Assembly: GCA_017503105.1 (NCBI GenBank)
Contig: JAFVTS010000020.1
Coordinates: 1-40,757 of the forward strand
Source of the DNA: Clostridia bacterium
GTDB lineage: Bacteria; Bacillota; Clostridia; Oscillospirales; CAG-272
DNA length: 40,757 nucleotides
Reading direction: 5' to 3'
This document shows positions 6,494 through 15,800 of this stretch, piece after piece (position 1 is the stretch's first letter; every line of letters begins with the position of its first letter). The position numbers and the translations under genes are program-made. The notes under the pieces were generated by a model that searched no databases, was not told the DNA's origin, and saw only the letters and a program-made list of their open reading frames with translations.

Positions 6494-9400
6494 ATATTCG
6501 CGATTGCTTGCGCGCTCAATATTTTCACAGAGCCTGTGCTCGCTTTGGCTTCCGTGAGCACGGGCGTTTATGCCGACGGCTCCGAGGATCCGTATAAAAG
6601 CCCCGAAGGCTCGTCGGACACCGTGACCTTGAGCTCCTCCGAGCTGCTTCGCCTTTTCGTCGGAGATCCTTTGTCGGATGCGGAGCTTGCTTGCGCTGAG
6701 AGGATGAGCACTCTTACGTTTTCGTACAGCAAGAATATTTCCTTGGACGGCGTCAGAGTCGTCGCTCCGAGAGGCTCCTCCGAGCTCTTCGTTTACGCGA
6801 ACGATACGTACGCGGATGAAACGCAAAGCGGGGTCTTTGTCGAATGGAAGCCGATTTCCGTAAGCTCGGGCACGAGCTCTGCCGAGTTTTCCGATGCGGA
6901 CGGGGAAGAGGGCTATTCTTACTTAGCTCGCCTTTCGTATGACGGCGAGTGTGAGGAGATATATATTACGTACGAGGCAAGCTTTGCCTTTTCTGCCGAG
7001 GTCGTAAACGAACTGTCAAACCTTGCGTACAAGGCGGCACTCGCTGCGAGTGACAGGATAGCTGAGGGAAATCGCGCGTATGAGCTTCTTCTTGCAGATT
7101 ACCGCGAAAGGCTTTCCGCGCACGAGCAATATCTTCTTGATCTGGCTGAGTACGAATCGGCTCTCGTCCTTTACGAGCAGTACGTAGAGGAATGCGACAG
7201 GATAAACGCATCTTACGAAGCCGCGATGCAGGATTATTACGAGCTTCTTTCACAGTACGAGGAGCTGAAGGCAGAGTATGAGCCCAAGAAAGCCGAGCAC
7301 GAGGCAGCCTTAGCGGAATACGAAAAGAAGCTTGCGGAGTATGAAACTTACATAAACGTAACGAAACCCGAGTACGATAAAGCTTACAACGAATATCTTG
7401 CGTACCTCGTTGCGCTTGAGGAGTATGAAGAGCTTTGCGAGAAGCGAGCCGTATACGAGGCCGATTCTCCTAAATTCCTTAAGCATCTTGAGATTATAAA
7501 CGTAGCGAAAACGGAGATGACCGATCACCGTACCCTCTACGGAGCGCTTATGGGTAATATGGTCGAGCAGGTGCTTGACAGGCAGGACGAGATAGTTGCG
7601 GGCGGTGCGCCCCGTGAGCTTGTCAGAATAGCGAGTCTTGCTACAAAAAAGCTGAAGATACTCTACGAGGAATATTTCAAGCTTACCTCCGACGCAGAGA
7701 GGTATGAGTATTATAAGAAGTATTATAAAGATTTTAAGACGAATATAATAAACCTTTTGCAGGCGCTTGACCGCTTTTACACTATGAACGGCGGTAACGG
7801 CATCGTATATACGAAGCTTGCTGACGAGGAAAAGGCTAAGAAGTACGTGATACTTCTCTCGCAGCTTTACGTCGTGGCAACCGCGCTTTCGGACGAGAAG
7901 GTCTATACTTACGGCGGCACGGCCGAGTTTACCGATGATTACACCTGGACTTACGCTCTTAATCTTAGCGATCTGCAGGCAGGAAAGATAGAAACGGTAA
8001 CTCCGATATCTATGCTTGAAGGCAAACGCTATCTTGGAGATGTAACCTCCGCCGCGCCTTATACGGAAGAATTTCCCGAATACGTCGACGTTCCCGTTAA
8101 GCCCACCGAGGTATTAAAGCCCGAGCCCGTAACGAAGGTTTCGAAGCCCGTGGAGCCGACGCCGCTTCCCGAGCTCGATCCGCCTCCCACAGTCCCCGAA
8201 GAGCCCGTTATGCCGACTCCCGTGGAAAAGCCCGAGCAGCCGACTCTTGTCGAGCACCCGGGAGAGGAGCCGAGCCCGTACGTTCCGACGCCCGAGGACT
8301 CGGAGCTTGCCGAGGCTCTTAAGACGGGAGATATCGTATGTCGCGAGGAGCGTGATACGGAGCTTTCCGTCACGCTTGACCAAACGGTTTCGAGAGATTT
8401 TTCTTCAAACGACGGAGCCGTCGTATATTTCTATTCTTCGAAAGAGGGCGGGGAGCTTCTTGATTACGATATAGTAGGTATCGGTGAGAGCGCGACGTTT
8501 GATGCTCAGACTCCCAAGAAGCCGTCGGATGACGAGTATCATTATGCGTTTTCTCATTGGATAGACGAGGACGGTAATGCCGCCTCTCTTGACGCTCTTG
8601 AGGCAGGTCACGTTCATCTTTACCCCGCGTATAAAAGCTTTGGCAAAAACGAGACCTTTACCGTGACTTGGAACGTAAACGGAGAGTTTACGGAAACCTT
8701 CTGTAAATACGGCGAGATCCCAAGCTACGGTTCGGTGCCTGCGAAGCCGAAGGACGGTACGTATTCTTACGTTTTCTCTTCTTGGGATAAAGAAATAACG
8801 CCCGTCGTCGGCGAGGTGACTTACACCGCCGTTTTCTCCGCCGTGAAGTATTATAAGATCACTTGGCTTGCAAACGGTGAGGTGTTTGCCGTTACTGACT
8901 GCAACGAAGGCGAGGTGCCTTCCGCGCCCGATGTCTTGCCCGAACGTCCCGAGGACGATTTCGGCGTATACTCTTTTGCGGGCTGGGACAGAGCGCTTGA
9001 GAGCGCGCACGGCGACAGCTCGTATGAAGCGCGCTTTGACGTTACGCGATACTATAAAATAACTTGGGTCGTTGACGGTCAGACCGTCGCGCAGACCAAA
9101 TGTCTTGAAACACAGACTCCCGTTTGTCCGATAGCCTCTCCCGTGCGTCCTGAGGACGAGGTCGGAGTGTATACTTTTTCGGGTTGGGATAAACCGCTGA
9201 CGCCTCCTACGTCCGATACGGTATACGAGGCTCTCTTTGACGTGACGAGATACCGCGAGATAAGCTGGACGGTTGACGGCAAAGTCATTGCCGTTACGAG
9301 ATGCCTTGACGGGCAGATACCGATCCCGCCCGCTCAAGCTCCGACGAAGCCCGATGACGATTACGGAAGATATACCTTCTCGGGCTGGGGTGAGCTTTTG

Positions 9401-12400
9401 CCGTGCTCCGCTGACACCTCGTACGAGGCGCGCTTTGACGTTCGACGTTATTACCAAATATCCTGGAGCGCCGACGGCTCGGTGCTTCTTAGCACGAAAT
9501 GCCTTGAAGGAGAAATTCCCGCGCCGCCCTCCGTCATCCCCGTGAAGCCCGATGACGATTACGGAAGATATACCTTCTCGGGCTGGGGTGAGCTTTTGCC
9601 GTGCTCCGCTGACACCTCGTACGAGGCGTGCTTTGACGTCGAGCGTTATTATAAAATAACCTGGACTGTTGACGGGCAGGTGCTTGCAAGCGTAAAATGC
9701 CTTGAAGGGGAAATTCCCGTTCCTCCGACTGACGCTCCGTCAAAGCCCGACGACGCCTACGGCAGATATACGTTTTCGGGCTGGGGCGAGGTTTTACCCG
9801 TAACGTGCGACACCTCTTACGAGGCACGCTTTGACGTCGTTCGCTATATGAAGATCGAATGGCGCCTTGAGGGGCAGAGCGTTGCCGTTACCTATTGTCT
9901 TGAAAACGAGGTGCCCGCATCTCCTTTTGAGATTGGTGATTCTCTTTACGACGACGGTGAATTCCGCTATCTTCTCCTCGGTTGGGATAGGGAGCTGACG
10001 GCACCGAGCTCCGATGAATTCTACGAAGCCCGATTTGAAAAGACGAAATACTTTAAAATTGATTGGGTGGTAAACGGCAAGCTCGCCGCGACCACGTACT
10101 GCGTAAGAGGGCAGATTCCGCAAGCTCCGATAACCGAGCTCGTAAGCGCGGAGGACGGCCGATATAAATACGTCATTACGGGCTGGGATCGCGAGCTCGA
10201 GATCCCAACGGACGATACCTCGTATCACGCGGAGTACGTGCTCAAAAGATTTTATACCGTTGAATGGTATAAGAGAGGAGAGCTTGTTCTCGCCTCGGAA
10301 TGCTTTGAGGGCGAAATACCCACAGCTCCCACGCTTCCCGCAGAAGAGAACGTCGGTGACGTTAAATATATCTTCCTCGGCTGGAATAAGCCGATAGGCG
10401 CGCTCAGCTCCGATACGGAGTACGAGGCACTCTTTGAGCAGATAAGGTACTATACCGTCACCTGGTTGGTAAACGGAACTGTATTTGCTACAACGCGGTG
10501 CGCGGAAAATGAAATTCCGACGCCGCCGAGCGGTATTCCCACTCGCGCAGAGGACGATTTCGGCGTGTATACCTTCAAGGATTGGGGTGGGGCACTTGAG
10601 TGCCCTGATTCCGATACGTCTTACGAGGCGCGATTTGACGTTTTGAGATACTATAAAATCGAATGGTGCGTCGGCGGCGTGGTTATGGCGACTATGAAAT
10701 GCCTTGAGACCGACGTTCCCGTATGCCCGATAACGTCGCCCGTAAAGCCGGAGGACGATTTTGGCGTATATACTTTCGTCGGTTGGGATAAGGAGATAGT
10801 CCCGCCCGTTTCCGACACGCGTTATACCGCGATCTTTGACGTCACCCGTTATTATAAGATCGAGTGGGTGGCGGACGGCGAGGTCATAGCAGTTTCCGAA
10901 TGCCTTGAAACGCAAGTGCCCACGTGTCCGATAAAAGACCCCGTTTTTAAAGACGACGGGGCGTACAGATATATAATAATATCTTGGGACAGAGCTTTCG
11001 AAAAGCCTACGTCCGATACGTCTTATACCGCCGTTGTCAAAAAGACCGATCTTTATAAAATAGATTGGATAGTTGACGGCGAGGTGTACGTGAGCGCCGA
11101 GTGCAAAAGAGGAGAGATCCCGAAGTGTCCCGTACCCGAATATTTCAGACCCGAGGGAGAAAATTACAAGTACGTTATAATCGGATGGGACAGGGCGTTT
11201 GAGCCTGCGGAGTTTGATACCTCCTATGAAGCAGAGTTCGTTAAAAAGTATTTTTATAAGATCGAATGGCGGGTGAACGGGGAAGTGTACGCCGTCACCG
11301 AGTGCTGTGAGGATTCGCGTCCCGAACCTCCCACAAAGTCGCCTTCGATGAAAAACGACGAGTTTTACAAGTACACGTTCGTCGGATGGGGAAAAATCGA
11401 CGAATGTCCCGCAAACGACACTTATTACGAGGCAGAATTTGAAAAAGACTTCGTTTACCCTTGCGGAAACGGCGGTGCTTCGGTAACTCTCAGCTACGGA
11501 AGGCTGACCTTGGATATAAGCGCTTGCGGCACGGATACTATCGAAGATCTTCCGCTCCTTTCGGAGCTTGCTCAAGGTAGGCGTGTTACTGTAAAAAATC
11601 AAAATTGGACGCTTTATTTTGAGGCAGAAAACTTAATCGCTTTGATAGAAAACGGCGTCTTTTCGGCTACGGTGCTCGCCGAGGTGACTGAGGGCGTCGG
11701 AACGTACAGCTTCGTTTTCGCTGATGAAATCGGAAACGGGCTTGAAGCATCCGAAGGATACGTTTCCAGAGCCGAATTTTCTCTTGACGGGCTTGCCGAA
11801 GCCGTAAACGGAGGAGAGATAAGCCTCGTCGCAGTCTTGCCTGACGGCACAAGTGAACGCAGAGGCTTTTCCTACGGAGTGGATAATTTTTCAATTGCGT
11901 CACCTCTCTGCAACGTTATCTATAAATATATTGAAGTTTTCGAGGTGAATTCTCCCTCCGCGCAAGCAGGTGTCAGCTTCAAAAATGAGGCAATAGCGGG
12001 GGAGCGTGTTGAATTTTCCGTTGAAATACCCGAAGGCAAAACCGTGTCCTCTCTCTACTACGTGGTTGAAGGGGCAGAGAACGTCAAGGTCCCGATAAAC
12101 GGGAGCAGCTTCGTTATGCCCGAGGGTAACGTGTGGCTCTTCGCCACCCTGAAGCCTCTTGAATTTTCCGTGACGTTCGTCTTTTACGACGGAACGTCAA
12201 AGACCGTTAACTGCGCTTGGGGAGAGATCCCGTCCGCACCGAGCGTTCCGCGCGGAATGAAGGCTGACAAGGTATACACCTTTATCGGCTGGGATAAGGA
12301 GCTTGACGCTGCTTATTCCGACAGCGTTTATACCGCGCTTTACGAGATCGAGGTCATCGACGGTGAGAGCGATCAGAAGGGCGATTTCTGGCTCCTTCTT

Positions 12401-12517
12401 CTGATTCTTTTATTCAGGTTCAGAGTCCTTTTGATAATCTCGCTTGCGGTGTCGGTCTTGTCGGCTGTCGCTTTCGTAATATACAGGATCTACAGAAAGA
12501 AACACCCTATTTCTTAA
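6461..12517 (+). CDS. Giant InlB/Flg_new B-repeat surface protein with C-terminal membrane anchor
   Basis: This 2018-residue protein starts with a signal peptide (about residues 1-28, ending VLA). Residues about 180-330 are rich in Glu, Tyr and Ala and look like a coiled coil, and about 545-605 are a Pro/Glu linker. Residues 734-1665 hold 14 tandem repeats of about 66 residues of the Listeria-Bacteroides (Flg_new, InlB B-repeat) type: K-I-x-W-x-V-x-G, then a Cys followed by x-E-G-E-I-P, then Y-x-F-x-G-W-D, then D-T-x-Y-x-A-x-F. A degenerate copy precedes the array and an isolated copy lies at about 1901-1965. Residues about 1976-2009 form a hydrophobic anchor followed by a short basic tail ending KKHPIS; there is no LPxTG motif. 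B-repeats are known as extracellular stalks and ligand-binding modules. The protein is therefore probably a cell-surface adhesin or stalk; its ligand is unknown. Confidence 0.88.
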   Translation: MKKHVITLTAFIFAIACALNIFTEPVLALASVSTGVYADGSEDPYKSPEGSSDTVTLSSSELLRLFVGDPLSDAELACAERMSTLTFSYSKNISLDGVRVVAPRGSSELFVYANDTYADETQSGVFVEWKPISVSSGTSSAEFSDADGEEGYSYLARLSYDGECEEIYITYEASFAFSAEVVNELSNLAYKAALAASDRIAEGNRAYELLLADYRERLSAHEQYLLDLAEYESALVLYEQYVEECDRINASYEAAMQDYYELLSQYEELKAEYEPKKAEHEAALAEYEKKLAEYETYINVTKPEYDKAYNEYLAYLVALEEYEELCEKRAVYEADSPKFLKHLEIINVAKTEMTDHRTLYGALMGNMVEQVLDRQDEIVAGGAPRELVRIASLATKKLKILYEEYFKLTSDAERYEYYKKYYKDFKTNIINLLQALDRFYTMNGGNGIVYTKLADEEKAKKYVILLSQLYVVATALSDEKVYTYGGTAEFTDDYTWTYALNLSDLQAGKIETVTPISMLEGKRYLGDVTSAAPYTEEFPEYVDVPVKPTEVLKPEPVTKVSKPVEPTPLPELDPPPTVPEEPVMPTPVEKPEQPTLVEHPGEEPSPYVPTPEDSELAEALKTGDIVCREERDTELSVTLDQTVSRDFSSNDGAVVYFYSSKEGGELLDYDIVGIGESATFDAQTPKKPSDDEYHYAFSHWIDEDGNAASLDALEAGHVHLYPAYKSFGKNETFTVTWNVNGEFTETFCKYGEIPSYGSVPAKPKDGTYSYVFSSWDKEITPVVGEVTYTAVFSAVKYYKITWLANGEVFAVTDCNEGEVPSAPDVLPERPEDDFGVYSFAGWDRALESAHGDSSYEARFDVTRYYKITWVVDGQTVAQTKCLETQTPVCPIASPVRPEDEVGVYTFSGWDKPLTPPTSDTVYEALFDVTRYREISWTVDGKVIAVTRCLDGQIPIPPAQAPTKPDDDYGRYTFSGWGELLPCSADTSYEARFDVRRYYQISWSADGSVLLSTKCLEGEIPAPPSVIPVKPDDDYGRYTFSGWGELLPCSADTSYEACFDVERYYKITWTVDGQVLASVKCLEGEIPVPPTDAPSKPDDAYGRYTFSGWGEVLPVTCDTSYEARFDVVRYMKIEWRLEGQSVAVTYCLENEVPASPFEIGDSLYDDGEFRYLLLGWDRELTAPSSDEFYEARFEKTKYFKIDWVVNGKLAATTYCVRGQIPQAPITELVSAEDGRYKYVITGWDRELEIPTDDTSYHAEYVLKRFYTVEWYKRGELVLASECFEGEIPTAPTLPAEENVGDVKYIFLGWNKPIGALSSDTEYEALFEQIRYYTVTWLVNGTVFATTRCAENEIPTPPSGIPTRAEDDFGVYTFKDWGGALECPDSDTSYEARFDVLRYYKIEWCVGGVVMATMKCLETDVPVCPITSPVKPEDDFGVYTFVGWDKEIVPPVSDTRYTAIFDVTRYYKIEWVADGEVIAVSECLETQVPTCPIKDPVFKDDGAYRYIIISWDRAFEKPTSDTSYTAVVKKTDLYKIDWIVDGEVYVSAECKRGEIPKCPVPEYFRPEGENYKYVIIGWDRAFEPAEFDTSYEAEFVKKYFYKIEWRVNGEVYAVTECCEDSRPEPPTKSPSMKNDEFYKYTFVGWGKIDECPANDTYYEAEFEKDFVYPCGNGGASVTLSYGRLTLDISACGTDTIEDLPLLSELAQGRRVTVKNQNWTLYFEAENLIALIENGVFSATVLAEVTEGVGTYSFVFADEIGNGLEASEGYVSRAEFSLDGLAEAVNGGEISLVAVLPDGTSERRGFSYGVDNFSIASPLCNVIYKYIEVFEVNSPSAQAGVSFKNEAIAGERVEFSVEIPEGKTVSSLYYVVEGAENVKVPINGSSFVMPEGNVWLFATLKPLEFSVTFVFYDGTSKTVNCAWGEIPSAPSVPRGMKADKVYTFIGWDKELDAAYSDSVYTALYEIEVIDGESDQKGDFWLLLLILLFRFRVLLIISLAVSVLSAVAFVIYRIYRKKHPIS
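8660..11455 (+). repeat. Array of 14 B-repeats (about 200 bp each)
   Basis: Fourteen in-frame repeats of about 66 codons lie head to tail in the 6461-12517 gene. Two adjacent units share an exact 85-bp block (9346-9430 and 9544-9628, offset 198 bp), which indicates recent duplication or gene conversion. Most units keep one Cys just before the E-G-E-I-P turn. Confidence 0.9.
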
Positions 12518-12581
12518 CACGCATCGGGCTTAACGTGGCAAAACGCGGCAAAAGACGCGGAATTTATCACGGTGTTTTTTC

Positions 12582-12617
12582 TTCGATCCCGCTGCGGGCA
12601 GCCGCGGCGGGATCGAA
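12582..12617. other. Strong hairpin in the spacer between giant genes
   Basis: A 16-bp stem with one G-T pair (12582-12597 with 12602-12617) closes on a 4-base loop. No T-run follows it on either strand, so it is not a standard terminator. The rest of 12518-12708 shows no gene and no other clear signal. Confidence 0.6.
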
Positions 12618-12708
12618 CACACGCGGGTGAGAGGTAAATTTATCCTTTATTTCTTCGGATTTTTCTTGAATATCCGCACCTTACCCGTACTTTTGGGTCA
12701 AATTGCAT

Positions 12709-12770
12709 AAAAAAAGTGGCAATTCTCTGTGCTATTTGCGAAAAATAGGGAGTTTTGCCACTTTTTTATT
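12709..12770 (+). terminator. Terminator between the first and second giant genes
   Basis: A run of A plus GTGGCAA (to 12722) pairs with TTGCCAC plus a run of T (12755-12767) in a stem of about 13 bp. The T-run serves transcription from the left. It ends about 10 bases before the promoter of the next giant gene. Confidence 0.8.
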
Positions 12771-12778
12771 TTTACCTA

Positions 12779-12807
12779 TTGATTTTACAAAACAAAAGTG
12801 ATATAAT
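12779..12807 (+). promoter_or_regulatory. Promoter of the second giant surface gene
   Basis: TTGATT (12779-12784) and TATAAT (12802-12807) are 17 bp apart. The expected start near 12814 leaves a leader of about 78 bases, in which GTGCGC and GCGCGC can form a 6-bp hairpin ahead of the TGAGGT ribosome binding site. Confidence 0.8.
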
Positions 12808-12891
12808 TATTCCATAAAGCTACGAGTGTGCGCTTCCTCGCGCGCGTTTCTTTAATGCTTAAAATAAAAAATATAAAATGTGAGGTATGGT

Positions 12892-15800
12892 ATGAAAACA
12901 ATCAGTAAGCATTTAAAAGCTGTCGTTGTTCTTTTGCTTGCTCTTGTGATGCTGTGCTCTGTTAGCTTTACCGCTATCGCTGCGGTAACAGACGGAGAGT
13001 CGCAGCAGACGCAGCAAACGAAGAGCACCGTTCTTCCCGATAACACGGGGGAGGGCGAGAATATCACGGGATGGCTTGACATCACTTACGGCAAGGACGG
13101 TGTCACCTTGACACTTACTCCCGACATTGCCGAAATCAAGGGAATTACGAAGAATGAATTGACTTCTCTTGTTTCGACGCTCGTTGAGGCGTTCAAGACC
13201 GTTGTGATAAGCGATATCAAGGATGATTTCATCGCAGGCGGCGAGAGCATTACGTCCGCCGATTTCGTTGACAAGGCGATGGATCTCTATCTTGACGAGG
13301 TCGGATACGCATCTGCGATGGACTTCTTCAAGGACCTTGTGGATCCGCTCTTCGCGGACGTTGTGCGTGAGGATTTCATTGATTATGCGTGCGATCTTCT
13401 CGGAACGTCAATTAAGCTTGGCGTGGTCGATCCCGCCGATCTTCCCACAGGCGAAAAGCTTGGCGAAAAGATCACTCAGTACGTAGAGGACACCGTCAAC
13501 GATTACATTGATGAATATATCGACGGTAACATCACCGATCTCATAGATATCGTTTTTGATGAGCACGGTGACGTGTTTATCGACAAGTACTTTGATGAAT
13601 ACCTCGACGTTTTCGTTGATAAGTACTTCGATGAATACCTCGGCAAATTCATTGATACTTACTTCGAAACATACCTCGGTGATTTCATCGACACGTACTT
13701 CGACAAGTATCTCGGCGATTTCATCGATACCTATTTCGATAAGTATTTCGCTGATTTCATCGACTCGAATCTTTCTGCTTTCGTAGACAAGTATCTTGAC
13801 GAAAAGCTTGTTTCGTTCGTTGATACTTACTTCGATAAGTACCTTGCTGATTTCATTGATACCTACTTCGACAAGTATCTCGGCGATTTCATCGACACGT
13901 ACTTTGAGGACAATCTTGATAGCTTCATTGATACTTATTTCGATGAAAACCTCGACACCATAACGGGGAAGTATCTTGACGAGCTCTTCGGCGCGTCCGC
14001 AACCTACAACGGTGAGGTTGAAGAGATGCTCCGCGACAAGATGCAGCTTTCCGTTGCCGAGTACATCAAGGATCACGTTTTCAATTATCTTGATAACAAC
14101 GTCGGAACCGACGAGGTCGATAAGATAATCGAAAAATACATAAAGAAGAAGGTTCACGAGGAGCTTGTCGGAAGCCCGGCAGACCCCGGTCTTGTCGACG
14201 AATATATCGACGGTACGATGACCTCCTCCGATCCGCTCTACAACTTCATAACCGACAGACTTCAGAGCTATATCGAGGACCACTTCCTTAACGACGGCGG
14301 TTACGAGGATTACGTTGATGATTACATTGCTTACGTTAAGAACGGAGGCACGGGCGACGCTATCTACGACGAGGTAACGAACGACATCGATAACTCGATC
14401 GGAATTTGGGTCGCAGAGGTAATCGAATTTAAGAAAAACGGAACTCCCGTTTCTTCGACCAACAGGATCGTTGACGTTCTGAGCGCTTATACCGCCACCT
14501 CGCTTGAAACGGCGTGGAGCACCGATGAGGCTGCTATCAGGGCAGAGATATGGACTGAGCTTCTTGCCGACGACACGCTTCTTGAAGGCGTCGTTACCGA
14601 CGACCTTGAGAGCTTCTGGGATAAGCACGAGGATGACCACGATTTCATTAAGGAATACGCAGGCAACCTTTGGACGGGCGCAAACCACGACGAGCTTCTT
14701 GCTGAGATCGAGGAAATGATCCTTGACAGCAATACCTGTAAGCACACTATTATCGACTCGCTCTTCGTTGACGACCTTGGAAATCTTAAGGTCGATTTCA
14801 CCATCGATCACCTGAAGGAAATGCTCGTAGGTCTTGACTCGGGTGAGCAGGCTCTTCTCAGAGCAGAAATTGAAGCAGCGTTTGAAACCGCTGTTGACGG
14901 TGCCGTAACCGAGCTTAAGGCGGTTATTGCAGACTCCACTCTCGCAGACCCCAACGGTTACAGAGCAATGGTTGACGCCGTCGTTGCCGAGGCAAAGGCT
15001 ATCGTGCTTGACGAAACTCTCGCAGACCCGAACGGTTACAGAGCGATGATCGAGGACGTTAAGGCAGACGTCAAGGCAGTAATGACCGACGAAACTCTCG
15101 CAGACCCGAACGGTTACAGAGATATTATAAATGACGTTATCGATGAGGTAAAGGCTGTTATCGCCGACGACACTCTTGCAGACCCGAACGGTTACAGAGA
15201 TATAGTAGGCGACGTTGTCGATGAGATCAAGGCTGTAATAGCAGACGATACTCTCCCCGACCCGAACGGTTACAGAGACGTCGTAGACGACGTTATCGAT
15301 GAAGTAAAGGCTGTAATGGCAGACGCGACCCTCGCAGACCCGAACGGTTACAGAGCGATGATCAATGACGTTAAGGCGGAGATCAAGGCTGTAATGGCAG
15401 ACGCGACTCTCGCAGACCCGAACGGTTACAGAGACGTTATAAACGACGTTATCGATGAAGTCAAGGCTGTTATCGCTGATGACACGCTTGCAGACCCGAA
15501 CGGTTACAGAGATATAGTAAACGACGTAGTTGACGAGGTCAAGGCTGTTATCGCTGATGACACTCTCGCAGATCCAAACGGTTACAGAGATATAGTAAAC
15601 GACGTAGTTGACGAGGTCAAGGCTGTTATCGCTGATGACACTCTCGCAGATCCGAACGGTTACAGAGATATAGTAAACGACGTAGTTGATGAGATCAAAG
15701 CCGTAATGGCAGACGACACTCTCCCCGACCCGAACGGTTACAGAGATATAATCACCGACTTCGTTGATGAGCTCAAGGCTCTTATGTCCGACGACACTCT

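Noticed and set aside
9794-11602. A 602-codon open frame on minus, opposite the B-repeat array
   Set aside because: It mirrors the B-repeats, has no signals of its own and no recognisable domain.
12360-12517. LPxTG sortase anchor at the end of the first giant protein
   Set aside because: The C-terminus has a hydrophobic segment and basic tail but no LPxTG-like motif; the other two giants also lack one.
12880-12891. GTG start for the second giant gene
   Set aside because: The GTG forms part of the TGAGGT ribosome binding site that serves the ATG at 12892.
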